A stretch of 51,466 nt of DNA from Xenorhabdus yunnanensis (GCF_028598805.1 NZ_JAQRFI010000034.1:1-51466), one strand, 5' to 3'; positions 31,278 to 39,997 are shown, counted from the stretch's first letter. Numbers and translations are program-made. The notes: generated from the sequence alone by a model not told the origin.

Positions 31278-32300
31278 ATGAATCAAAATTTAGCAACCTT
31301 ACCTATTCCAAATCAACTTTTTTCTGAAATAAAGCTCAGTCCTCAGATTTTACTACATGTTGATAGTAGTAGAAAAATTATTAAAAATATTTTAAAAGGG
31401 AAAGATAAACGGTTATTAGTCATTATTGGTCCATGTTCTGTTCACGATGAAGAAGCATGTCTGGACTATGCATCACGGTTAAAATCTATAATACAACAGT
31501 ATCAAGATTCATTGTTTATTGTAATGAGAACATATTTGGAAAAGCCTAGAACGACATTAGGGTGGAAGGGGTTTATTTCTGATCCTGATTTGGATGGCTC
31601 TGCTCACTATAAAGATGGTCTATATCGTTCGCGAAAGCTTCTTTATAAGATTAATCAAATGGGAATAGCAACAACAACAGAAATTCTCAACCCATATCTA
31701 TACATCTATTACTCTGATTTGATCAGTTGGGCAGCGATAGGAGCAAGGACAACAGAATCACAGCCACATCGGGAGCTTGTATCTGCATTGCCTTATGCTG
31801 TTGGTTTTAAGAATAGTACTGATGGTAATGTGCAAGTGGCTATTGATGCAATTAAAGCGGCTAATCATTCACATATAACTTGTTCTATTGATAATGATGG
31901 GAAATTATCATTGATATCTACTTTAGGTAATCAATATGGCCATGTCATTCTTCGAGGAGGAAAAGAGCCTAATTATCATGAGGTTGATATTTTGCAACTT
32001 AACGAAAAACTTAAAAATCAAGGAATTAGAAGGAGTGTTGTGGTAGATTTGAGTCATGGCAATAGTCAAAAAAATCATAAACAACAATTAGTAGTTGCAG
32101 AGTCTATATGTCAACAAATAAAAAAAGGTATGGAAATTATAAGAGGTATAATGGCTGAAAGTTTTATTGAAGAGGGTAATCAATCTCTGAGTCATCCCTT
32201 GGTTTATGGGCAATCCATTACTGATTCTTGTTTGCATTGGCAAGATACTATAGTGTTACTTGATAAGCTTAATGAAGTAATGTTAAATAAAGTTTCATAA
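31278..32300 (+). CDS. phzC: Type I DAHP synthase supplying the phenazine pathway (PhzC role)
   Basis: A 340-residue 3-deoxy-D-arabino-heptulosonate-7-phosphate synthase of the AroF/G/H (type I alpha) family. Evidence: LVIIGPCSVHDEEACLDYA, VMRTYLEKPRTTLGWKGFISDPDLDGS, WAAIGARTTESQPHRELVSALPYAVGFKNSTDG, VDLSHGNSQK and IMAESFIEEGNQ. It condenses PEP and erythrose-4-phosphate, increasing chorismate supply. In Pseudomonas the corresponding PhzC is an unrelated type II enzyme, so the role is filled here by a different protein family. AGAGG precedes ATG 31278. Whether it is feedback-resistant cannot be told from inspection. Confidence 0.9.
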   Translation: MNQNLATLPIPNQLFSEIKLSPQILLHVDSSRKIIKNILKGKDKRLLVIIGPCSVHDEEACLDYASRLKSIIQQYQDSLFIVMRTYLEKPRTTLGWKGFISDPDLDGSAHYKDGLYRSRKLLYKINQMGIATTTEILNPYLYIYYSDLISWAAIGARTTESQPHRELVSALPYAVGFKNSTDGNVQVAIDAIKAANHSHITCSIDNDGKLSLISTLGNQYGHVILRGGKEPNYHEVDILQLNEKLKNQGIRRSVVVDLSHGNSQKNHKQQLVVAESICQQIKKGMEIIRGIMAESFIEEGNQSLSHPLVYGQSITDSCLHWQDTIVLLDKLNEVMLNKVS

Positions 32301-32476
32301 TAGTGATACACCTGCTTTTTTTATTCTTTGCTATGTTCAGAAATGTACTGACGTATTAAGCTGTGTGGATGAATATATCCTGCGGCTTTCTTATTTTTAT
32401 TAAATGGAAATTCTACTATTGCAGTTATTATATCATCTGAAAAACATTGATAAAGTAATTAATTTAGTATAGATAA
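32301..32476. other. Gap after the DAHP synthase; no gene recognised
   Basis: AT-rich, with no strong terminator. On the minus strand short broken frames follow the soxR remnant but do not match the rest of SoxR. Confidence 0.4.
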
Positions 32477-32603
32477 TTATTTCAATGAGATGTCAATGCC
32501 TTGTGCAGCCTTGATAATTGCAATATAACGTAACTCAATTGAAGGAAAACGGTGTTGGTTACTTTGATTACGTGAATCCGCCAATTTTTTTATTTTTATT
32601 CAT
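32477..32603 (-). pseudogene. Degenerate soxR (MerR-family redox regulator) remnant
   Basis: A minus-strand ATG at 32603 (MNKNKKIGGF) leads, after a frame change, into SRNQSNQHRFPSIELRYIAIIKAAQGIDISLK followed by a stop at 32477. It resembles the DNA-binding region of E. coli SoxR (IRNSGNQRRY..VLRYVAIIKIAQRIGIPL). The N-terminal helix-turn-helix part is largely deleted, and the dimerisation helix and the four-Cys [2Fe-2S] loop are absent. It starts 10 bases from the SoxR box, as in the E. coli soxR-soxS arrangement. It cannot be functional; the operator next to it is preserved. Confidence 0.65.
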
Positions 32604-32608
32604 CTCTA

Positions 32609-32639
32609 TTGACCTCAAGTTAACTTAAGGTTTTATAAT
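32609..32639 (+). promoter_or_regulatory. SoxR-activated promoter (SoxR box within a 19-bp spacer)
   Basis: TTGACC at 32609-32614, a 19-base spacer and TATAAT at 32634-32639. The dyad CCTCAAGTTAACTTAAGG at 32613-32630 differs at one position from the E. coli soxS site. An over-long 19-bp spacer is the hallmark of promoters that MerR-type SoxR twists into activity. It points towards the RND pump genes; the leader to the first start codon would be about 380 bases. Confidence 0.85.
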
Positions 32640-33020
32640 GTATATTTGTTGTGTACGTCAGTCGGAAAAATGCCATACTTTTACTCCACTATGTTGGAAA
32701 AATAGTGTTTCTATATAAAAAATGTGAGGGTGGTTTATGCGATGGTTTGATGTAGGTAAGTTGAAAATTTCTAGGCTATAGGGTTTTGTTCTATTATTTT
32801 TTAATATCGCATCAGCAATTGACTCATTACTACTCACCATTTTTATAAGCCATACTTTTGGGCGTTTTCCTAATAAAAGCAAATAATTTCATTCTAATTT
32901 GTACTTGAATATACCACGGTTGTTGGGGATTGTTGGCAACGGAAATACAGAAATTACGAATCACTTGAGAAAAACGCAAAGTATAAGCAAATATTTCACA
33001 CAATGAAAAGGTTGATATAA
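32640..33020. other. Leader between the SoxR promoter and the efflux genes
   Basis: There is no conserved gene. Two tiny plus-strand frames (ATG 32669, 11 codons; ATG 32738, 15 codons) lie in the leader and no strong terminator is seen before 33021. A 74-codon minus-strand frame (32658-32882) has no recognised features. Confidence 0.4.
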
Positions 33021-34160
33021 ATGATAGGAAAAAAAATCGTGGTTGGCCTGGGAATCGCTTTATTGTTAGTGGTTGGAATTTTCGTTTATAAACTAAATAG
33101 TTCAGCTAAGAATGAATCAGGATATATGGCCTATCCACCTGTGAAGGTGGCTTTGGCGGAAGTAAAAGAAACGCATCTCCCTAGAATATTATATGGTGTT
33201 GGGGAGCTTGAGGCTGACAGACAAATACATTTGGCGTCGGAAACCAGTGGTAGAATAATTAGTATTGAGTTTCAGTCTGGTCAATATGTGGAGAAAGGTC
33301 AGTTACTGGTGCAAATTAACGATGCAGTTGAACAGGCTGAACTTGTTCGTTTGCAGGCTCAGTGGAAAAATGCTGACAGGTTATATCAACGCACCAGCAA
33401 ATTATTTACCAACAAGGTTGCTGCCGCTGCCGAACTGGATAATGCGCTGGCAGAGCGTGATATGGCGTTGGCTGCTATTCGTCAGACCGAAGCACTCATT
33501 GCTCAGAAAGCAATTCGGGCACCATTTTCAGGCGTAATGGGAATTCGACAGGTGCATGTAGGACAGTTTCTACATGCGGGTAACGCTATTGCCAATTTGG
33601 TGGATGCAAAAAATCTTAAACTGAACTTTTCGTTGGATGAACAGACAAGTCCTGAGTTGCATGTTGGGCAGACAGTAAATGTACAAGTTGATGCTTATCC
33701 GAATCAGAATTTCCCCGCCAAGATAAGTGCTATTGATCCCCTGATTGGTAAATCCCGTACTGTACAAGTGCAGGCACTCCTGAATAATCTTGATGGGAAA
33801 CTGAAAGCAGGAATGTACGCTAGTATCCAAGTTGTGCGTCAAGATAATATTCCAGTTTTGACTATACCAGAAACGGCTGTGACCTATACCGCCTATGGGG
33901 ATACTGTATTTGTGGCACAAGGTACAGGACAAGACATAGAAAAGCATGGAAAAACAACTGAACAACAGCCTATGACGGTAAAACGTGTTTCCGTTGAAGT
34001 GGGGCAACGTTGGAACAGCATGGTGGAAATCAAGAAAGGGGTGTCTCAGGGAGAGTTAGTTGTGACATCAGGCCAACTGAAATTAAATGATGGCACACAA
34101 GTGGTCGCGGTTGCTGATGATACATTGAATACAGCGAAATCACCTGCAACAGGTTCTTAA
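33021..34160 (+). CDS. RND efflux periplasmic adaptor (MexH-like)
   Basis: A 379-residue membrane fusion protein. An N-terminal membrane anchor (IVVGLGIALLLVVGIFVYKL, residues 5-24) is followed by a barrel-sandwich/lipoyl half (DRQIHLASETSGRIISIEFQSGQYVEKGQLLVQIND), a coiled-coil hairpin (about 95-155), the second lipoyl half (RAPFSGVMGIRQVHVGQFLHAG) and a beta-barrel (VQVDAYPNQNFPAKISAIDP). It links an inner-membrane RND pump to an outer-membrane channel. It lies 13 bases before the RND gene and downstream of the SoxR promoter. In Pseudomonas, MexGHI-OpmD exports phenazines under SoxR control; the same role is probable. Confidence 0.85.
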   Translation: MIGKKIVVGLGIALLLVVGIFVYKLNSSAKNESGYMAYPPVKVALAEVKETHLPRILYGVGELEADRQIHLASETSGRIISIEFQSGQYVEKGQLLVQINDAVEQAELVRLQAQWKNADRLYQRTSKLFTNKVAAAAELDNALAERDMALAAIRQTEALIAQKAIRAPFSGVMGIRQVHVGQFLHAGNAIANLVDAKNLKLNFSLDEQTSPELHVGQTVNVQVDAYPNQNFPAKISAIDPLIGKSRTVQVQALLNNLDGKLKAGMYASIQVVRQDNIPVLTIPETAVTYTAYGDTVFVAQGTGQDIEKHGKTTEQQPMTVKRVSVEVGQRWNSMVEIKKGVSQGELVVTSGQLKLNDGTQVVAVADDTLNTAKSPATGS

Positions 34161-34173
34161 TGGAGACGGAAAA

Positions 34174-37100
34174 ATGACATTTACCGATCTTTTTGTTCGC
34201 CGGCCAGTGCTTGCTCTGGTAGTCAGTACATTGATCCTGTTGTTGGGTATGTTTGCCCTGAGTAAACTTTCCATTCGGCAATATCCACAATTAGAAAGTT
34301 CAACAATCACCGTCAGGACGGAATATCCAGGTGCATCATCCGACTTGATGCAAGGATTTGTCACTCAACCTATTTCACAGGCAGTTTCTTCTGTAGAAGG
34401 GGTGGATTATTTATCTTCTTCTTCGGTGCAAGGTAGAAGTATCGTTACTATACGTATGGAGCTTAATCGTGATTCCACCCAAGCCTTGGCACAGGTGATG
34501 GCAAAGGTAAACCAAGTCAGGTACAAGTTGCCAAAACAGGCTTATGATCCTGTGATTGAACTGTCATCTGGGGAATCAACGGCTGTCGCTTATGTTGCAT
34601 TTTCCAGTGATACTTTGCTAGTACCCGCTGTGACAGATTATCTTTCAAGAGTAGTTGAGCCAATGTTTTCCTCCATTGAAGATGTCTCGAAAGTACAAGT
34701 AATGGGAGGACAACAGCTTTCTATGCGCTTATGGCTGGATGCAGATCGCCTTGCTGGACGTGGATTGACAGCAGCGGATGTTGCAGCAGCGGTCAGGCAA
34801 AATAATTATCAAGCCGCCCCAGGGAAAGTGAAAGGAGAATATGTTGTTTCAAATGTGCATGTTAATACCGATCTCACCAATGTTGAGGAGTTTCGTGATC
34901 TGATTATCCGCAATGATGGTAATGGGTTAGTTCGTCTTAAAGATGTTGGCACAGTGGAACTGGGCTCTGCAGCAACTGAAACCAGCGCGATGTTGAATGG
35001 TAAGACCGCTGTGCATTTGGGATTATTTTCAACTCCAACAGGTAACCCACTTGTCATTGTCGATGGTATCAAGCGCCTATTACCTGATATCCAAAAAACA
35101 CTTCCTCCGGGAGTTAAGGTTGAGTTGGCATTTGAGACTTCTCGCTTTATTAAAGCTTCGATTGATGAAGTTGCCAATACTCTGTTAGAAGCATTGATTA
35201 TTGTTATGATAGTGATCTATCTCTGTCTGGGATCGTTGCGCAGTGTATTGATTCCAATTGTTGCTATCCCTTTGTCGATGCTAGGCGCTGCGGGATTAAT
35301 GCTGTTATTTGGTTTCAGTATTAATTTACTGACTCTATTGGCAATGGTGCTGGCAATTGGCCTTGTGGTCGATGATGCTATCGTAGTAGTTGAAAACGTA
35401 CATCGTCATATTGAAGAAGGAAAGTCACCTATTGCGGCAGCCTTAATTGGCGCGCGAGAAGTAGCAGGTCCTGTGATTGCAATGACGATTACTCTTGCTG
35501 CAGTTTATGCACCGATTGGTTTGATGTCAGGGCTGACAGGTGCCCTGTTTAAGGAATTTGCTTTAACGTTGGCAGGGGCTGTTATCGTATCAGGTATAGT
35601 GGCTCTGACTTTATCGCCAGTAATGAGTTCTTTTTTATTACAGCCGAAACAGCAAGAAGGAAGAATGGCACTGGCGGCTGAGGCATTTTTTGAGAAATTA
35701 GCTCACTATTATTCTCGTTTGCTCAATATTTCTTTGCGTTATCGATGGGTAACAGGCGTATTTGCTTTATTAGTCGTTATAAGTTTGCCTTTACTCTATA
35801 AGCAAGCGCGTCAGGAATTAGCTCCAGTAGAAGATCAGGCCGGTGTATTGGCAGCAATCAAGTCACCACAACATGCTAATTTGGATTATATAGAGCGATT
35901 TGCCCACAAACTTGACCGAGTATTTAATGAAGTTCCAGAGATGGTTGGTACATGGATTATTAATGGAACTGACGGGCTTTCTTCAAGTTTTAGTGGGGTG
36001 AACTTGACAGAATGGAGTGAACGCAAGCGCACGGCCTCGGATATTCAAGCACAATTACAAGCGGCAGTGGGAGAAGTAGAAGGGAGTAGTATTTTTATAT
36101 TCCAGCTTCCACCATTACCTGGCTCCACTGGGGGACTGCCCATTCAGATGGTACTGCGTAGTTTGCAGGATTACCCCATCCTATACCAAACAATGGAAGA
36201 AATTAAACAGCAAGCACGTGAGAGCGGAATATTTGCTGTTGTAGACAGTGATCTGGATTATAACAATCCAGTAGTACAAGTGCGGGTTGATCGTGCTAAA
36301 GCCAATAGCTTGGGGATTAGAATGCAAGATATTGGTGAATCACTGGCGTTGCTGGTAGGCGAAAACTATATCAACAGATTTGGGATGAATGGTCGTTCAT
36401 ATGATGTCATTCCACAAAGTATACGCAGTCAGCGATTAACGCCAGAAGCATTGGCACATCATTTTGTGCGGACCGAAAATCAAAAGATGATCCCGCTTTC
36501 TACAGTGGTCTCAATCTCGACGAAAATTGAACCCAATAAACTGACTCAGTTCAATCAGCAGAATGCAGCAATTTTTCAGGCCATTCCTGCGCCAGGGGTG
36601 ACTTTAGGGCAAGCTGTAACTCTCCTTGAGGGAATACTGGATAATTTGCCAGCAGGATTCAGCTATGATTGGCAATCTGATTCCCGTCAATATAAACAAG
36701 AGGGTCATGCTCTGGTTTTTGCTTTTTTGGCTGCGTTGATCATCATTTATTTGGTATTGGCTGCTCAATATGAAAGCCTTGTTGATCCCTTGATTATCTT
36801 GATCACTGTACCACTTTCTATTTGTGGTGCTCTGATACCATTAGCTATGGGATATATCACACTTAATATTTATACTCAGATTGGACTGGTAACGCTAATA
36901 GGACTTATTAGCAAGCATGGTATCTTAATGGTGGAATTTGCCAATAAGTTACAGGAAGTTGAAGGGATAGATAAGCGTTCAGCGATCTTGAAGGCGGCAA
37001 AAATTCGTCTTCGCCCGGTATTGATGACGACAGCAGCAATGGTGATTGGCTTGATTCCACTGTTGTTTGCTAGTGGTGCGGGTGCAAATAGCCGTTTTGG

Positions 37101-37266
37101 TATTGGGCTGGTGATTGTATCTGGGATGCTGGTGGGAACATTTTTCACGTTATTCGTACTGCCGACGGTATATACGTTCTTGGCAAGAAACCACTCTTCT
37201 GCTGCAATAACACCGAGAAAACAACAATTGATCGAGGCTGATAAAATATTGAATAAGTCAATTTAA
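34174..37266 (+). CDS. RND multidrug/phenazine exporter (MexI-like)
   Basis: A 1030-residue HAE1-family proton antiporter. It starts FTDLFVRRPVLALVVSTLILLLGMFALSKL and continues with RQYPQLESSTITVRTEYPGAS. The essential acidic pair is in TM4 (GLVVDDAIVVVENVHRHIEEG), the TM10-11 region has IGLVTLIGLISKHGILMVEFANKLQ with the conserved Lys, and the end is the usual GTFFTLFVLPTVYTFLA. Two periplasmic loops are of normal length. No outer-membrane partner and no MexG homologue is adjacent, so TolC elsewhere would be needed. A strong terminator follows at 37295. The gene is intact. Confidence 0.9.
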   Translation: MTFTDLFVRRPVLALVVSTLILLLGMFALSKLSIRQYPQLESSTITVRTEYPGASSDLMQGFVTQPISQAVSSVEGVDYLSSSSVQGRSIVTIRMELNRDSTQALAQVMAKVNQVRYKLPKQAYDPVIELSSGESTAVAYVAFSSDTLLVPAVTDYLSRVVEPMFSSIEDVSKVQVMGGQQLSMRLWLDADRLAGRGLTAADVAAAVRQNNYQAAPGKVKGEYVVSNVHVNTDLTNVEEFRDLIIRNDGNGLVRLKDVGTVELGSAATETSAMLNGKTAVHLGLFSTPTGNPLVIVDGIKRLLPDIQKTLPPGVKVELAFETSRFIKASIDEVANTLLEALIIVMIVIYLCLGSLRSVLIPIVAIPLSMLGAAGLMLLFGFSINLLTLLAMVLAIGLVVDDAIVVVENVHRHIEEGKSPIAAALIGAREVAGPVIAMTITLAAVYAPIGLMSGLTGALFKEFALTLAGAVIVSGIVALTLSPVMSSFLLQPKQQEGRMALAAEAFFEKLAHYYSRLLNISLRYRWVTGVFALLVVISLPLLYKQARQELAPVEDQAGVLAAIKSPQHANLDYIERFAHKLDRVFNEVPEMVGTWIINGTDGLSSSFSGVNLTEWSERKRTASDIQAQLQAAVGEVEGSSIFIFQLPPLPGSTGGLPIQMVLRSLQDYPILYQTMEEIKQQARESGIFAVVDSDLDYNNPVVQVRVDRAKANSLGIRMQDIGESLALLVGENYINRFGMNGRSYDVIPQSIRSQRLTPEALAHHFVRTENQKMIPLSTVVSISTKIEPNKLTQFNQQNAAIFQAIPAPGVTLGQAVTLLEGILDNLPAGFSYDWQSDSRQYKQEGHALVFAFLAALIIIYLVLAAQYESLVDPLIILITVPLSICGALIPLAMGYITLNIYTQIGLVTLIGLISKHGILMVEFANKLQEVEGIDKRSAILKAAKIRLRPVLMTTAAMVIGLIPLLFASGAGANSRFGIGLVIVSGMLVGTFFTLFVLPTVYTFLARNHSSAAITPRKQQLIEADKILNKSI

Positions 37267-37294
37267 CGTTATTTTAATCTCTCAGGGTCGAATT

Positions 37295-37320
37295 CCTCGC
37301 CGCTTGCGGCGGGGTTCTTC
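37295..37320 (+). terminator. Terminator after the RND pump operon
   Basis: CCTCGCCGC / GCGGCGGGG forms a 7-8-bp GC-rich stem with a very short loop, followed by TTCTTCATTT. It lies 28 bases after the RND stop codon. Confidence 0.75.
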
Positions 37321-37473
37321 ATTTCTGCTTTATATTGGCGGCCCCATTTTCCCCAATGTCGAGCTTAAATCCAGCCGAATATTGACGTCTTGTCTGATTG
37401 CTTTTCATTTTGATATCTCATTTTCATGTGAATAAGATTAGCAGGCTTATGAGGTGTCCGTAATTGTTATACC
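37319..37473 (-). pseudogene. IS3-type orfA start remnant with its leader repeat
   Basis: On the minus strand ATG 37408 opens a 29-residue frame (MKSNQTRRQYSAGFKLDIG...) resembling the first residues of IS3-family OrfA (RRxYSAEFKxEA), then stops. The 65 bases upstream (37409-37473) match the inverted 8178-8258 repeat. It is only the tip of an element. Confidence 0.45.
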
Positions 37474-37649
37474 ACTATAGCCAGACTGATAGCCAGACTG
37501 AACCCGTAGGTTTGCCCATATTACCCGATTCGTAAAATCTGAAATCCTCGATCCTGCTCACATATCGGCATATTTTTCCTGAACAGAAGTGCTGAAAGTT
37601 ACATCTATGTATCTAATTATTCGTTTATTTTTACCTTTTTTTTACAAAA
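37474..37649. other. Gap upstream of the PatD-like gene
   Basis: A tandem 12-base repeat (TAGCCAGACTGA twice, near 37479-37502) and otherwise no ORF. It probably belongs to element debris. Confidence 0.4.
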
Positions 37650-37678
37650 TTGACATTAATGCAACCATTGAATATATT
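37650..37678 (+). promoter_or_regulatory. Sigma-70 promoter of the catabolic cluster
   Basis: TTGACA, 17 bases, TATATT, ending 47 bases before the ATG at 37726, which has a near-perfect AGGAGGT ribosome site. This should be a strong constitutive or GntR-controlled promoter. Confidence 0.7.
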
Positions 37679-37725
37679 AAATCATAGGTTATATTTTATG
37701 CTATTCAATCCATTAGGAGGTAACC

Positions 37726-39156
37726 ATGGCGATACCGATGTTCAGGCATTTCATTAATGGTCAGTATGTTGAATCTAAAGGTTCCGAATATTTTGACTTG
37801 GTAAGCCCGGTCACTGGTGAAGCCTATGCGTGTTCTCCTAACGCGACTGCGGCGGATGTTGATGAAGCTTATGTATCGGCTAAAGAGGCGTTCAAAATCT
37901 GGGGTCGCAGCACACCGTCAGCACGTCAGCAAGCGTTGCTGGCATTAGCCGATGCGGTGGAAAAAAACGCTGACCGTCTGATCGAAGTACAAAGCCGCAA
38001 TACGGGGCAGCTCAAGCATCTGATTGCCTCTGAAGAAGTTGCAGCATCAGTGGATCATATTCGTTTCTTCGCCGGTGCCGCCCGTTTTCTGGAAGGCAAG
38101 GCTACTGCTGAATATATTCCTGATATGACGACCAGCATCCGGCGCGAACCAGTGGGCGTGGTGGGGCAAGTGACGCCGTGGAACTATCCGCTGATGATGG
38201 CAGTATGGAAGATAGCGCCTGCTCTGGCAGCGGGCAATACTGTGGTACTCAAACCGAGCGATACCACGCCGGAAAGTACTCTGTTGCTGGCTGAACTGGC
38301 CGCTCCGTTCTTCCCTGTCGGTACATTCAACGTGGTGCTGGGTAATGCCAGCGCCGGCGCTCTGGTCGTTTCACACAAAATGCCAGCGATGGTTTCCATC
38401 ACGGGTTCCGTACGCGCAGGTTTGCAGGTTGCCTCTTCGGCGGCAGCTAATCTCACCAGAGCACATTTGGAACTAGGTGGTAAAGCGCCGGTGGTTGTTT
38501 TCGCCGATGCAGATATGGACAAAGCGGCGGAGACCATTGCTATCGCGGGGTACTTCAACGCTGGTCAGGATTGTACAGCAGCCTCGCGTGTGCTGGTGCA
38601 TGAATCTGTTTACGATACCTTCGTCGCCAAACTGGTAGCAGCAGCTAAAGCCACCCGCTTTGGCTATCCGGAAGATAAAGAGGCGCTGTATGGGCCACTA
38701 AATAATGCCTGTCAGTTGGAGCAGGTCAAAGGGTTCATTGCGCGCCTGCCTGCTCATGCCCGTATCGAAACAGGAGGCCGTCAGGCTGAACGTTCGGGTT
38801 ATTATTTTGAACCTACAGTAATTACCGGTCTGGAACAGCACGACGAAGCAATCCAGACCGAGATTTTCGGCCCGGTTATTACGGTGCAGAAGTTCCGCGA
38901 TGAACAGGATGCCATAGAAAAAGCTAACGACGTGAAATACGGACTGGCCTCCAGTGTCTGGACCCGCGACCATGGTCGTGCGTTGCGCCTGTCACGTGAG
39001 CTCGATTTCGGTACTGTCTGGATTAACACCCATATTCCTCTTACGGCAGAAGCGCCGCATGGCGGCTTCAAGGACTCCGGATATGGTAAAGATCTGTCGG
39101 CTTATGGCTTCGATGAATATACGCGTATCAAACACGTGATGAGTTCCAACGACTAA
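37726..39156 (+). CDS. patD: Gamma-aminobutyraldehyde dehydrogenase (PatD-like)
   Basis: A 476-residue NAD-dependent aldehyde dehydrogenase. Cofactor site: VVGQVTPWNYPLMMAVWKIAPALAAGNTVVLKPSDTTP. The catalytic Glu is in ELGGKAP and the catalytic Cys in FNAGQDCTAASR, the wording typical of PatD/YdcW rather than of generic dehydrogenases. The C-terminus ends HGGFKDSGYGKDLSAYGFDEYTRIKHVM. It oxidises 4-aminobutanal (from putrescine) to GABA, feeding GabT at 41022. It begins the GC-richer cluster and is followed by a SnoaL gene after 15 bases. Confidence 0.9.
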   Translation: MAIPMFRHFINGQYVESKGSEYFDLVSPVTGEAYACSPNATAADVDEAYVSAKEAFKIWGRSTPSARQQALLALADAVEKNADRLIEVQSRNTGQLKHLIASEEVAASVDHIRFFAGAARFLEGKATAEYIPDMTTSIRREPVGVVGQVTPWNYPLMMAVWKIAPALAAGNTVVLKPSDTTPESTLLLAELAAPFFPVGTFNVVLGNASAGALVVSHKMPAMVSITGSVRAGLQVASSAAANLTRAHLELGGKAPVVVFADADMDKAAETIAIAGYFNAGQDCTAASRVLVHESVYDTFVAKLVAAAKATRFGYPEDKEALYGPLNNACQLEQVKGFIARLPAHARIETGGRQAERSGYYFEPTVITGLEQHDEAIQTEIFGPVITVQKFRDEQDAIEKANDVKYGLASSVWTRDHGRALRLSRELDFGTVWINTHIPLTAEAPHGGFKDSGYGKDLSAYGFDEYTRIKHVMSSND

Positions 39157-39171
39157 TACAGGGCATCCGTA

Positions 39172-39945
39172 ATGATTCAGAATAGATCTCCACGCGACTT
39201 AGTGTCGCGCGCTCACCACGAGCTGTTTACTGACCGTGATGTAGGGGCGCTTGAGCGTTGTTTTTCGCCGCATTTCATCGAACACTCCCCGTTGGTTAAA
39301 GATGGTCTTGCCGGATTGCGTGAGCTGGTTTGGACACATCCTGAACTGCATCACGAAACGTATCGTGTACTCCAGGATGGTGATCTGGTCGCCATCCACG
39401 GTCGTTTTACGGGGTTAGACGACCAGCCGTTGGTCGGTTTCGATCTGTACCGGGTTGCCGACGGCTTAATTGTGGAACACTGGGACGGTCTGGTGCCACA
39501 GGCTGCACCCAATGCCAGTGGCCGTACTCAGTTAGACGGCCCGACGGAAGCAGGCCATGGTCATGACCGGGAGAAGAATCGCGAACTGGTGGTCAATTTT
39601 TTCACACGTACCTTGATCGAGGGTCACTACGAAGAGTTCGGCAATTACACCAATGGTGAATTGTTTCGCCAGCACAGCCCCGATATTCCCGATGGTACGG
39701 CTGCGCTCATTTCGTTTCTTAAGCAACTCAGGGATGAAGGGCAAGGCCTGTATTACACTAAAATTCACCGTACAGTAGCCGATGGACAGTTTGTTCTGAC
39801 CCATTCGGAGGGGAGTATCGCTGGGGCGCGTCACAGCTACTTCGAGCTATGGCGCATTGAGAACAGCAAAGTGGCTGAGCTTTGGGATGCTATCACCCCA
39901 GTACCGGAGGATACGAAAGCGCTGCATCGCCACGGTATTTTTTAG
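39172..39945 (+). CDS. Tandem SnoaL-like domain protein
   Basis: A 257-residue protein made of two SnoaL/NTF2-like domains. The first (about 1-120) has HHELFTDRDVGALERCFSPHFIEHSPLVKDG and YRVADGLIVEHWDGLVPQA. The second (about 135-250) has NRELVVNFFTRTLIEGHYEEFGNY, HSPDIPDGTAALISFL and LWRIENSKVAELWDAITPVPE. Such proteins are small-molecule isomerases, cyclases or binding proteins. The gene lies 15 bases after the dehydrogenase and before the GntR gene, so it belongs to the amine-catabolic operon; its substrate is unknown. Confidence 0.75.
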   Translation: MIQNRSPRDLVSRAHHELFTDRDVGALERCFSPHFIEHSPLVKDGLAGLRELVWTHPELHHETYRVLQDGDLVAIHGRFTGLDDQPLVGFDLYRVADGLIVEHWDGLVPQAAPNASGRTQLDGPTEAGHGHDREKNRELVVNFFTRTLIEGHYEEFGNYTNGELFRQHSPDIPDGTAALISFLKQLRDEGQGLYYTKIHRTVADGQFVLTHSEGSIAGARHSYFELWRIENSKVAELWDAITPVPEDTKALHRHGIF

Positions 39946-39997
39946 TGTCGTTTGCAGACATGCCGGAACCCGTCTTTTTTCAATCAGGAATTAAAGA

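Noticed and set aside
32658-32882. 74-codon minus-strand frame between the SoxR promoter and the pump
   Set aside because: No good start, no motif, lies opposite the expected leader transcript; treated as non-coding.
25991-37266. A second SoxR box or ECF41 box upstream of phzB or phzC
   Set aside because: Both intergenic regions were read on both strands and no dyad like CCTCAAG-N4-CTTGAGG and no CCTGACA-N16-CGTC was found.
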